From an uncultured Ruminococcus sp. (GTDB lineage: Bacteria > Bacillota > Clostridia > Oscillospirales > CAG-272), in contig CACZSP010000258.1 of assembly GCA_902783905.1 (NCBI GenBank), forward strand, positions 1 through 14,864: a stretch of DNA of 14,864 nucleotides, in the 5' to 3' direction. Position numbers and translations under genes: made by a program. Positions 7,444-14,430 of the stretch are shown here, one piece after another. The first letter of the stretch is position 1. Every line of letters begins with the position of its first letter. The notes under the pieces were generated by a model. The model had not been told where the DNA came from, searched no databases, and saw nothing but the letters and a program-made list of their open reading frames with translations.

Positions 7444-8193
7444 TCAGAGAAACAGTATTTTTCCCGCGTCAAACAGTTCTCCGCCGCACAGCGGCCGGAG
7501 GACGGTATGATGTTCCGTCAGAAACGCCGAGATCTTTCCGTAATCCGGATGGGTCCCGGCGTTTCCTATCGTGTAAAGAACGCCGCCCGTAACCCCGCAG
7601 CATCCGCCGAAAAAGCCCTCCTTTTCTCCCGGGCGTCCGTATCCGGGAAGGAGAACCGATCCGCGGGAAATCAAAAGACAGCTGACGGAAGCGCTGACAA
7701 GGGCGCGGTATATCCCCTCGTCGTCGGTTATCGCGGCTCCGTCCGACAGAACGGCGGTCGAACACGCGGCGTATCCCTGCTTAACGTTAATAAGACGAAG
7801 TCCGTTTTCCAGGGCGTATTTCAGCACTTCCGGGTCGGCGCTTTTTTCGCGCAAGACGACATAATCCTCCGAAACGGCGCAGCAGAGTCCGGTATCGCCG
7901 GGATACGCTCCCGCGGCGGTCTCATCCGACAAAACCAGCCGGCGTCCGGATCCGGCGGCAAGCCTTTCAAGCGTGCCGGAGGGAATCCTGCCGACGTAAT
8001 CCCGCCTCGCAGCCATGAATCCCCCGGCAAGAAACAGAGACAGATCCGCGTGTCCGGCGACGGGCGCCGGGAGGCGCGGATCGGGCGGCAGAACGGTGAT
8101 CCCGAACCCCTCATTTTTCAATCCTTCGAGCGCGGCCGCCGGTACCGCCGATCCGGCGAGGGCGACCCTTTCGCCCCGTTCGTTTTCAGTCAT
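7444..8193 (-). CDS. DUF6873-like protein (predicted GME-fold)
   Basis: A 249-residue cytoplasmic protein that I match to the clostridial DUF6873 family, whose fold is described as that of guanidino-group modifying enzymes; its function is unknown to me. Family-like stretches are LPPDPRLPAPVAGHADLSLF (35-54), VKQGYAACSTAV (137-148) followed by ITDDEGI, a glycine/cysteine loop FFGGCCGV (194-201), and HPDYGKISAFL (215-225). Cys144 in YAACS and His215 are candidate functional residues, which is a guess. The frame is open up to 8262, but that extension runs through the rpmB terminator. The ATG at 8193 has GGAG 6 nt upstream and is chosen; the ATG at 8199 sits directly on that GGAG. It follows rpmB on the same strand and converges with the fused cysteine synthase gene, leaving 18 nt. 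Confidence 0.7.
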   Translation of the reverse strand: MTENERGERVALAGSAVPAAALEGLKNEGFGITVLPPDPRLPAPVAGHADLSLFLAGGFMAARRDYVGRIPSGTLERLAAGSGRRLVLSDETAAGAYPGDTGLCCAVSEDYVVLREKSADPEVLKYALENGLRLINVKQGYAACSTAVLSDGAAITDDEGIYRALVSASVSCLLISRGSVLLPGYGRPGEKEGFFGGCCGVTGGVLYTIGNAGTHPDYGKISAFLTEHHTVLRPLCGGELFDAGKILFL

Positions 8194-8204
8194 CGTCATC
8201 TCCG

Positions 8205-8254
8205 AAAAAAGAAGAAAGACTGTCAAAAAACTCCGGAAGGGTCTTTTGACAGTC
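8205..8254 (-). terminator. Intrinsic terminator of rpmB
   Basis: A perfect 11-bp inverted repeat, GACTGTCAAAA (8218-8228) with TTTTGACAGTC (8244-8254), can extend inward by a few pairs. On the minus strand it is followed by the T-rich stretch TTTCTTCTTTTTT. It lies 25 nt after the rpmB stop. The ribosome binding site of the next gene begins immediately after the T-tract. Confidence 0.85.
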
Positions 8255-8279
8255 CTCGTCATTCAGGAAACCCTGAAGC

Positions 8280-8468
8280 TTATGCATCCTGCTGCTTCTT
8301 CATGGTGCGCAGACAACGCGCACAGATGCTGACAGTCTTAGCGCTCCCGTTCTCGAGAACTCTGACCTTGCGGATGTTGGGCTTCCAGCTTCTGTTGGTC
8401 TTACGGTGCGAATGAGAAACCGCGTTACCGAAAACAACGCCCTTGCCGCACACAGCACATTTTGCCAT
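8280..8468 (-). CDS. rpmB: 50S ribosomal protein L28 (zinc-binding form)
   Basis: A 62-residue ribosomal protein of the large subunit. It begins MAKCAVCGKG and has the L28 core NAVSHSHRKTNRSWKPNI (15-32), then a basic tail. Four cysteines in two CxxC pairs (Cys4/Cys7 and Cys49/Cys52) mark the zinc-ribbon form typical of many Firmicutes. The ATG at 8468 has AGGAGG 8 nt upstream. The frame extends upstream to 8732, but that part crosses the promoter and the divergent M23-like gene's promoter, so it is not coding. The gene has its own promoter (8524-8552) and terminator (8205-8254), the usual single-gene layout for rpmB. Confidence 0.97.
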   Translation of the reverse strand: MAKCAVCGKGVVFGNAVSHSHRKTNRSWKPNIRKVRVLENGSAKTVSICARCLRTMKKQQDA

Positions 8469-8523
8469 GACTGACACCTCCTCTGAAATCTTAAAAAAAG
8501 CGAATACGCATACAACAGCGGAC

Positions 8524-8552
8524 ATTATACCACAATCCGGGAAAAAAATCAA
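8524..8552 (-). promoter_or_regulatory. Sigma-A-type promoter of rpmB
   Basis: On the minus strand, -35 TTGATT (8547-8552) and -10 TATAAT (8524-8529) have a 17-nt spacer that includes a T-run. The predicted leader to the rpmB ATG is about 50 nt. Confidence 0.8.
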
Positions 8553-8652
8553 TAGTAATTGCAAAAATATATGAAAAACGAAACCGTTTTTTTGATATTT
8601 CGCCTCGGTCCAAAAAAAAATCCGCCGGATTACCCGTTTTTTAACATTATGC

Positions 8653-8681
8653 TTGACCGCTTTTTTTATATGTTGTATAAT
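8653..8681 (+). promoter_or_regulatory. Sigma-A-type promoter of the M23-domain gene
   Basis: The -35 TTGACC (8653-8658) and -10 TATAAT (8676-8681) have a 17-nt spacer, 34 nt before the ATG. It diverges from the rpmB promoter, with 100 bases of AT-rich DNA between the two -35 boxes in which I see no gene. Confidence 0.82.
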
Positions 8682-8715
8682 ATTATATGTGAATTTATAA
8701 TAAGGCGGCCCGGCA

Positions 8716-10419
8716 ATGAAATTCGAATTCAATCTAAAGAAAATACTGATTCTTCTTATCGCCCTGATAATAGTGTTTATCCCGACTTATATCGCCATCG
8801 GAAGCTATTACCGCAAGAGCGGGAAAAATCCCGGCGCTTTTTCAACGTCGACGCGCCTTGAGGTCACGTCGCCTTCAAGAACATACACCGCGACCGCGGA
8901 TAACGATCCCGACGGTCTCTGGAGCGCCATCGAATCGGCAATAAAGAACTCCACGTCGGTCTCTTCTCTTCCCGATCAGCTGTCGGACGCCGATGCTCTC
9001 CTCGCGGCTTACGTAACAGACAAGACCGAGACCGATGAAAACGGCGAGGAACACACCACGAGCACGACGCAGCAGTATATGTTCTACTACTCCTCGGACT
9101 ATTCGGCCTGCTACTACAAGGATCCCAAAGCAAACGTATTCAAGATCAGAGAGAAAGACGCGAAGGAATTCATCAACCTCAACGCGGCGTCCTATCTCTT
9201 CAAGGGAGCCGTCCTTCCGGTGCTCAGCCTGTCGGGCGAAGTAATCGAACCGTCCGACATGAAATGGAATTATCCGGCCGCCGGAAACGTTTACAAGACG
9301 ATAACCAAAGGTTTCCAGGAGCGCGCAACCGTCGGGACCCCGTCCGGGACCACGCCCGAACTCCGCTTCACCGACGAACCGACGTCCTGCACGCTCCGCG
9401 TATACGACGGAACGTCGGTACTCTACGACGGCGCTTACGGAAACGTTCCTCCGCTTTCTTTCAAAAACAACACCGAGCTGCGCTTCGTTATGACCGCGAC
9501 CTGGGCAAAAGAACAGGCCGCCGGCACTCCTTACGGAGAGGCCTCCTACGACTTTTTCTGCGTGGTCCGCGCGCCGGCATATTTCAAGCTCAATACCGAA
9601 TCGATCTATCTCGGTGAATTCGCCGTTCTCTCGGCATTCAACGTCGAAGATCCGTCAAAGGTGTCGTTCAGTTCGTCTCCGACCATCCCTCACGTTCCGG
9701 TATTTTACAGTGCCGGAAGCGTATGCCACGCTCTTATCCCGATAAGTTACGGCTGCGCCACCGGAAGCTACGTTTTCGAACTCGGGTATGAAGGAAACGT
9801 TTCCTCCGTAACGCTGTCGGTAAAGGATTACCGCTGGGGATACAAAACCAACGAATACGATATTTCGGCCGCTATGATCGACGCTCTTTACACCGACCGG
9901 AACGTGGACGCCCTCGCCGCTCTTGAAAAAGAGATAAACTCGGCGGCTTCGGGTGACGCGATGTTTTCCGGCGCGTTTCTGGACTACCAGAAGGCCGGAG
10001 TGCTCACGAGAGACGGCTCGTATATCCGCTCCGGTTTCGGACGCAATATCAGTCTTGTCAAAGACTCGTCGACTCCGAAGCGGTCGTACGAGCACACGGG
10101 CGTCGATTTTGAGGTCGATTCGGGCGTATCCGTCCCCGCAATGAACGCCGGAAGGGTCTGCGCCGTCGGCAACAACGAGCTGCTCGGCAAATACGTCGTC
10201 ATCGATCACGGATACGGACTGCGCACCTGGTACGCGCATCTCGGAGAAACCGCGGTCAAGGTCGGCGACGCCGTAACCTCCGGTCAGCCGGTCGGAACAA
10301 GCGGTTCTACCGGATTCACGGTCTCGAAGAGAGTACACGTGGCCGCTTCGATAGGGGAAATATTCATCGCCCCATACTCGCTCTGGGAAAGCGGAGTGTA
10401 TTTCGCGGCGGACAACTGA
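8716..10419 (+). CDS. Membrane-anchored M23/LytM-domain protein, probably catalytically dead
   Basis: A 567-residue protein with a short basic N-terminus and one membrane segment (about 9-30) and no obvious cleavage site, so it is likely anchored with its bulk outside the cell. Residues 60-370 are an extracellular region of unknown fold, probably including beta-sandwich modules. Residues 435-557 are an M23/LytM domain. M23 peptidases cut peptide cross-links of peptidoglycan with zinc held by HxxxD and the second His of HxH. Here His460 and Asp464 (HTGVDF) and His508 (YAHLG) are kept, but the last motif reads HVAAS: His541 is present and the zinc-ligand position 543 is Ala. The domain may therefore bind or regulate, as EnvC-like and some SpoIIQ proteins do, rather than cut. 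The ribosome binding site is weak (AAGG, 10 nt before ATG). No relative by name is recognised. Confidence 0.88.
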   Translation: MKFEFNLKKILILLIALIIVFIPTYIAIGSYYRKSGKNPGAFSTSTRLEVTSPSRTYTATADNDPDGLWSAIESAIKNSTSVSSLPDQLSDADALLAAYVTDKTETDENGEEHTTSTTQQYMFYYSSDYSACYYKDPKANVFKIREKDAKEFINLNAASYLFKGAVLPVLSLSGEVIEPSDMKWNYPAAGNVYKTITKGFQERATVGTPSGTTPELRFTDEPTSCTLRVYDGTSVLYDGAYGNVPPLSFKNNTELRFVMTATWAKEQAAGTPYGEASYDFFCVVRAPAYFKLNTESIYLGEFAVLSAFNVEDPSKVSFSSSPTIPHVPVFYSAGSVCHALIPISYGCATGSYVFELGYEGNVSSVTLSVKDYRWGYKTNEYDISAAMIDALYTDRNVDALAALEKEINSAASGDAMFSGAFLDYQKAGVLTRDGSYIRSGFGRNISLVKDSSTPKRSYEHTGVDFEVDSGVSVPAMNAGRVCAVGNNELLGKYVVIDHGYGLRTWYAHLGETAVKVGDAVTSGQPVGTSGSTGFTVSKRVHVAASIGEIFIAPYSLWESGVYFAADN

Positions 10420-10432
10420 ACGCCCGCCGCGA
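10403..10432 (+). terminator. GC-rich hairpin at the M23-domain gene stop (possible terminator)
   Basis: TCGCGGCGG (10403-10411) pairs with CCGCCGCGA (10424-10432), and the loop includes the stop codon. A second small stem, CCGGA/TCCGG, follows near 10436-10452. The gap between the convergent genes is only 49 nt. No good T-tract follows on either strand, so a terminator role is uncertain. Confidence 0.35.
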
Positions 10433-10468
10433 GTACCGGACCTCCTTCCGGGGATCCGCAGTTTTCGG

Positions 10469-11863
10469 TTATTTGAAATTCTCCAGGATGTATTTTTCGA
10501 ATTTCGGAAGCACCATCTGATGTCCTTCGACGTTCAGATGGCTGACGTCCGTATCCGCCATACACCATTTCGTTCGGAAGGCGGCGTCCGTCATGTCTAC
10601 GCCTGACAGAGCCGGATCGTCAGCTGAGAACACCGGTATCCGCTCATTTTCGCAGAAGTTCCTCATCGCGTCGGCATAATCCTTCACTTTTTTTCCGATG
10701 TCGTTCGTTCCGTTGACATTCCAGGGAGTGATGCAGATAAGCTGAGCCGACGGGTATTTTGAACGAAGTCCGGAGATCAGGATCCTCAGCGCTCCGTAAA
10801 ACGTTCCGCTGTCGGAACTTCCGGGCTCGCCTATCGGAACGTTTCGGTTGTAATCGTTTTTGCCGCCCTCCACGAGTATCAGATCCGGAGGATCGGACTT
10901 CATTTCCTTATACCGCTGACACATCGGGTATCCGGTCGGATCGTAATCTGAAATTGCCGAACCGTTTTTTCCGTAGTTTTCGAAGGTCATCGAATATTTT
11001 GCCGCCAGGATCGCCGGCCATACGTATTTCCCGTCAAGTCCGTGCCCCGCAAAGTAACTGTCTCCGATTACGTAAAGCGTCTTTCCGTAAAGCGGCGAAG
11101 ACGGATCGACCGTCTTCTTCTGGCCTTCGATATATTCTGCGAATTTGCCGTCATTTTCGAACGTCCTGACGGCTGTTCCCTTTTCTCCCGTCCAGGTCAG
11201 TTTCACGTCAGGATATTTCGCAGGCTTGAACGTACTTGTCTCGCCCGAACGGAAGGACAGGCGGATGTACTCGTCGTCCACCGTCGTGACGTAGGTGTAA
11301 ACGACCGAGCTCCCGACCTTTTCAGCCACGTCGGAAGCACCCTTGCCCGATCCCGAATAGTTGTATCCCTCCCGGTTGATCGAATAGCCGAACTCCCGCT
11401 TCATCCAGGAGGAAACCACCAGAGCGTTCCCTGATGCGAAATCGGTATCTCCTCCGGAATTCGTGTTGTCGTCGGTAAATGAGATCCTTGTCCCCGCCTT
11501 TTCAATATGTATAACGTCGGTATAGGAATAGTATTTTCCGCTCGCTTTTATCAAATAGGCGTAGCTGGGATGCTGAGCCGATCCTATATATCCGAAATGC
11601 CACTTAACGTCGATGACGTGAGTCTTTCCGTCGTACAGATCGACAGCGGGGACCGTCGACGTGTCAGTTAAGGTCGTTTCAGCAGCAACCGGAGCGGTCG
11701 GTTCCGCTTCAGTCCCGCTCTCTGATCCTCCGGACGTATCACGGACGGGTTCAGCTGACGTTCCGCCGTCAGGGCCGGCGATTCCGCCCGCGCATCCGGC
11801 GCCTATCGTCATGATCACCGCGCACAGTAAGGACAGCAGAGTTTTCATTCCGTTTTTTTTCAT
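10469..11863 (-). CDS. SGNH/GDSL-hydrolase lipoprotein
   Basis: A 464-residue exported protein. It has a signal peptide (KK, then a hydrophobic stretch 8-22) ending at Cys24 in IGAGC, a loose lipobox, then a Gly/Ser/Thr/Pro/Glu-rich linker (25-72), the usual pattern of a surface lipoprotein. Residues 75-250 are an uncharacterised beta-rich region. Residues 258-464 form an SGNH hydrolase: GDSY with Ser269 as nucleophile, NYGKNGS (block II glycine), GGKNDYN with Asn336 (block III) and DVSHLN with Asp439 and His442 (block V). Family members remove acyl groups from sugars, lipids or cell-wall polymers; the substrate here is unknown. The N-terminal part may bind carbohydrate, which is inference. 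The ATG has a GGTGAG site 7 nt upstream and its own promoter. It is probably transcribed alone and converges with the M23-domain gene. Confidence 0.87.
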   Translation of the reverse strand: MKKNGMKTLLSLLCAVIMTIGAGCAGGIAGPDGGTSAEPVRDTSGGSESGTEAEPTAPVAAETTLTDTSTVPAVDLYDGKTHVIDVKWHFGYIGSAQHPSYAYLIKASGKYYSYTDVIHIEKAGTRISFTDDNTNSGGDTDFASGNALVVSSWMKREFGYSINREGYNYSGSGKGASDVAEKVGSSVVYTYVTTVDDEYIRLSFRSGETSTFKPAKYPDVKLTWTGEKGTAVRTFENDGKFAEYIEGQKKTVDPSSPLYGKTLYVIGDSYFAGHGLDGKYVWPAILAAKYSMTFENYGKNGSAISDYDPTGYPMCQRYKEMKSDPPDLILVEGGKNDYNRNVPIGEPGSSDSGTFYGALRILISGLRSKYPSAQLICITPWNVNGTNDIGKKVKDYADAMRNFCENERIPVFSADDPALSGVDMTDAAFRTKWCMADTDVSHLNVEGHQMVLPKFEKYILENFK

Positions 11864-11923
11864 TATTATCTCACCGTTATAATTGTTTTTCCAGCCGGTC
11901 GGACGTAAATGACCGACGGAATT

Positions 11924-11952
11924 ATTATATCACATTATCCTGCAAAGGTCAA
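11924..11952 (-). promoter_or_regulatory. Sigma-A-type promoter of the SGNH lipoprotein gene
   Basis: On the minus strand, -35 TTGACC (11947-11952) and -10 TATAAT (11924-11929) have a 17-nt spacer. The leader of about 55 nt can form a small imperfect stem (11893-11918, CGGTC/GACCG core). No equally convincing plus-strand promoter for prfB is visible in the same gap. Confidence 0.8.
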
Positions 11953-12005
11953 TCTATTCAGAGAAAGGGCCGGAGCGCCTCGCGTTCCCGGCGGCAACGA
12001 ACAAA

Positions 12006-13124
12006 ATGATAGTAGCACTTGAAGAAGCAAAATATAAACTCCTGGGAATGCGTCCGGTTATCGCCGAACTCGGAAACGCTCTGCGCATAGAAGAGCTTCG
12101 GTCGTCGATCCCCGTGCTCGAGGAAAAAACGCTCGATCCGAACTTCTGGAACGATCCCGACAATTCCTCGAAGGTCCTCCAGCAGATCAAGCAGTCGAAG
12201 GACACGGTAGCGGATTACGAAGCGCTTGTCGCCCGTCTGGAGGACGCGATAGCACTTGCGGAACTGGCCATTGAGGAGAACGACGAGGCAAGCGTGCCGG
12301 AGGTGGAGGAAGAACTCGCGCAGATCCAGGCGCAGGAGGAAAAAGAGCGCATCTCCGTCCTCCTTTCGGGAGAATACGACCGTAACAACGCGATCATATC
12401 CTTTCATCCGGGAGCGGGCGGAACCGAGGCGCACGACTGGGCGCTCATGCTTTACCGCATGATAACAAGATATTGCGAGCGCGCGGGATTCAAGGTCAAA
12501 CTGACCGACTGGCTGGACGGTGAGGAGGCCGGCATCAAGAGCGCGACCATTTTCGTCGAGGGCATCAACGCCTACGGATATCTCAAGAGCGAGAACGGCG
12601 TCCACCGCCTCGTCCGCGTGTCTCCCTTCGACGCCCAGGGGCGCCGCCACACCTCCTTCGCCTCTATCGAAGTAATGCCCGAATTCGACAAGCTCGACGA
12701 GATTGTCATTCGCGACGAGGATTATGATTTCGTTCCCTTCCACTCGAGCGGAGCGGGCGGACAGAACATCAACAAGGTATCGTCTGCCGTCCGGCTGATT
12801 CATCACGCGACGGGGATTGTCGTAACCTGCCAGACCGAGCGCAGCCAGCTCCAGAACAAGGAGACGGCAATGAAAATGCTCAAATCGAAGCTGATGGAGA
12901 TCAAGATCCGCGAGCGTCTCGACACGATAGAGGAAATCAAGGGAAACAAAACGAATATCGAATGGGGAAACCAGATAAGATCTTACGTTTTTATGCCGTA
13001 CACACTCGTAAAGGACACCCGTACGGGATACGAGACCGGCAACATCACCGCGGTGATGGACGGAGAAATCGACGGTTTCATAAACGCATACCTGAAATAT
13101 ATTTCGGGGCAGGACAAACAGTAA
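12006..13124 (+). CDS. prfB: Peptide chain release factor 2
   Basis: A 372-residue release factor that ends translation at UGA and UAA. The SPF stop-codon recognition motif (206-208, in RVSPFDAQGRRHTSF) identifies RF2 rather than RF1. The GGQ motif that triggers peptide release is at 251-253 in SSGAGGQNINKVSS. The N-terminal domain (1-125) is helical and ends in a strongly acidic coiled region. Length is typical. Many bacteria carry a +1 programmed frameshift with an early UGA near codon 25; here the frame is continuous through ELGNALRIEELR, so no such autoregulation exists. The ATG has no convincing Shine-Dalgarno sequence, and no other start is in frame just upstream. The gene leads a plus-strand cluster: the 95-residue membrane protein begins 15 nt after its stop. 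Confidence 0.96.
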   Translation: MIVALEEAKYKLLGMRPVIAELGNALRIEELRSSIPVLEEKTLDPNFWNDPDNSSKVLQQIKQSKDTVADYEALVARLEDAIALAELAIEENDEASVPEVEEELAQIQAQEEKERISVLLSGEYDRNNAIISFHPGAGGTEAHDWALMLYRMITRYCERAGFKVKLTDWLDGEEAGIKSATIFVEGINAYGYLKSENGVHRLVRVSPFDAQGRRHTSFASIEVMPEFDKLDEIVIRDEDYDFVPFHSSGAGGQNINKVSSAVRLIHHATGIVVTCQTERSQLQNKETAMKMLKSKLMEIKIRERLDTIEEIKGNKTNIEWGNQIRSYVFMPYTLVKDTRTGYETGNITAVMDGEIDGFINAYLKYISGQDKQ

Positions 13125-13139
13125 TCGGGAGGTTATGGA

Positions 13140-13427
13140 ATGAATAAAGCACAGAAGCGCGGAATCGCCGGAGCCGCGGTGTCGCTTGCCGCTGCCGCGA
13201 TCGGAACCGCGGTTTACGTCACGGCGAGAATCAAAAGGCGCAAACGCACTCTCATACTCAGGAAGATATCGTATTTCCTTTTAGGCGTTTTTTCGCTGTC
13301 CGCGGTTATTTCCGCCGTCAAAATGGTTTCGCTGTTTGTCAAACGTCGCAGGCCGGGACACGTAACGCGTATTTTCGGTAAAGACGATCCTGAAAAAAGC
13401 GACGCGACTTCGGATGAAACCGTCTGA
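13140..13427 (+). CDS. Small membrane protein, unrecognised
   Basis: A 95-residue protein that I do not recognise. It has two hydrophobic segments, an alanine-rich one (about 9-28) and a stronger one (about 43-66). They are separated by a very basic stretch RIKRRKR, and a second basic patch KRRR follows segment two; the last 20 residues are acidic. The basic groups suggest the middle and C-terminal parts face the cytoplasm, so the first segment may not fully span the membrane. The ribosome binding site GGGAGG is 7 nt before the ATG, and an in-frame relation to prfB is absent, which supports a real gene. It sits between prfB and the MscS-type channel gene on the same strand and is probably co-transcribed with prfB. 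Confidence 0.7.
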   Translation: MNKAQKRGIAGAAVSLAAAAIGTAVYVTARIKRRKRTLILRKISYFLLGVFSLSAVISAVKMVSLFVKRRRPGHVTRIFGKDDPEKSDATSDETV

Positions 13428-13506
13428 CGTTCGCACCGGTCGTTGACCGCTAATCATAAATGATCCGGCCGTGTCGGACCCGGCGCGGCGGAAGAAAGAG
13501 AAGAAA

Positions 13507-14403
13507 ATGGAAAAAATCAAAAAATCCACGATCATCCGGCTGATAATCTGCGCCGCTCTGGTCGCAATCCTGATCCCCGTCGGTTTTCTGACAAAGCTTT
13601 TCACGGCGGCGGATTTCGGCAACGTCAAGTTCAATCTTTCGAATTTCCTTAAGCTGATTATCATGGTAGCGACGGTTATTTCGCTTGAAACGATAATCGT
13701 TTTCGTACTCGGACTGATCAAACCTAACAATCACAGGGCGCGGTCGATCATATCCATCGTTTCAAGCGTGCTCAAATACGTTGCCGGCATCGTCATCTTC
13801 TGCTGGGGACTTACGATAATCGGCGTGAACGTCTCGACTATCGTGGCCAGTCTCGGGATCGCCGCCCTGATACTCGGGTTCTCGGCGGAAAGCCTGATCT
13901 CCGATATGGTTACCGGCGCCTTTATGCTGTTCGAAAACGAATACAACGTCGGAGATATCGTTGAAGTCAGCGGATTCCGCGGAACGGTGACCAGCATAGG
14001 GCTTCGCACCACCTGCATAACCGATCCGGGCGGAAACGTAAAGATCGTCAACAATTCATCAATGAAAAACATTCTCAACCGCTCCGACAAACCCTCCCGC
14101 AGCGTCTGCGAGATCGCCGTACCCTACGGAACCGATTTCCGCAAACTCGAGAGCGAGATCCCGGACCTTATGCAAAGGATATTCGAAGCGCATCCCGAGA
14201 TCATGAAACAGCCGCCCGTTTACCTCGGCATAAACGAGCTCGCGGACAGCGGAGTCATTATGAAATTCGTTGTCGAAGTCGACGAGAACAACATCTTCTC
14301 CGGAAACAGGATCCTTAACCACGACCTTCTGCTCGGGTTCAAGGATCTCGGAGTCGAGTGCCCGTTCCCGCAGGTCGACGTCCACAACATTCCCGTCAAT
14401 TGA
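13507..14403 (+). CDS. MscS-family mechanosensitive channel
   Basis: A 298-residue membrane channel of the small-conductance type, which opens under membrane tension to release solutes during osmotic downshock. Hydrophobic segments lie at about 9-28, 47-71 and 82-104, followed by the pore-lining helix (108-140: VSTIVASLGIAALILGFSAESLISD), rich in Ala and Gly as in MscS TM3. The beta domain follows with NEYNVGDIVEVSGFRGTVTSIGLRTT (144-169) and IVNNSSMKN (180-188), and then the alpha/beta C-terminal domain. Length is near E. coli MscS (286). A GTG at 13471 would add 12 residues but has no ribosome binding site; the ATG at 13507 has purine-rich GAGAAG just upstream and is preferred. The 79-nt gap before it holds no clear promoter or terminator. 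Confidence 0.92.
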   Translation: MEKIKKSTIIRLIICAALVAILIPVGFLTKLFTAADFGNVKFNLSNFLKLIIMVATVISLETIIVFVLGLIKPNNHRARSIISIVSSVLKYVAGIVIFCWGLTIIGVNVSTIVASLGIAALILGFSAESLISDMVTGAFMLFENEYNVGDIVEVSGFRGTVTSIGLRTTCITDPGGNVKIVNNSSMKNILNRSDKPSRSVCEIAVPYGTDFRKLESEIPDLMQRIFEAHPEIMKQPPVYLGINELADSGVIMKFVVEVDENNIFSGNRILNHDLLLGFKDLGVECPFPQVDVHNIPVN

Positions 14404-14430
14404 CGCTGCCTGTTCATTTATCCTTTTACA

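Noticed and set aside
7507..8415. 302-codon plus-strand frame across the DUF6873-like gene, the terminator and part of rpmB.
   Set aside because: Arg/Gly/Ser-rich shadow frame that crosses a terminator and two minus-strand genes.
8565..8650. Possible small terminators between the divergent rpmB and M23-domain promoters (AAAAACG/CGTTTTT and AATCC/GGATT stems).
   Set aside because: The stems are short or AT-only, and no gene upstream on either strand would need a terminator there.
8469..8732. N-terminal extension of L28 up to 8732.
   Set aside because: L28 begins at MAKCAVCGKG with a strong ribosome binding site; the extension crosses the rpmB promoter and the divergent promoter.
11958..12806. 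282-codon minus-strand frame opposite prfB.
   Set aside because: It lies antisense to an unmistakable release factor gene, runs into the SGNH gene promoter region and shows no protein family motif.
13471..13506. GTG start for the MscS-type channel at 13471.
   Set aside because: No ribosome binding site precedes it, whereas the ATG at 13507 has a purine-rich site and gives a typical N-terminus.
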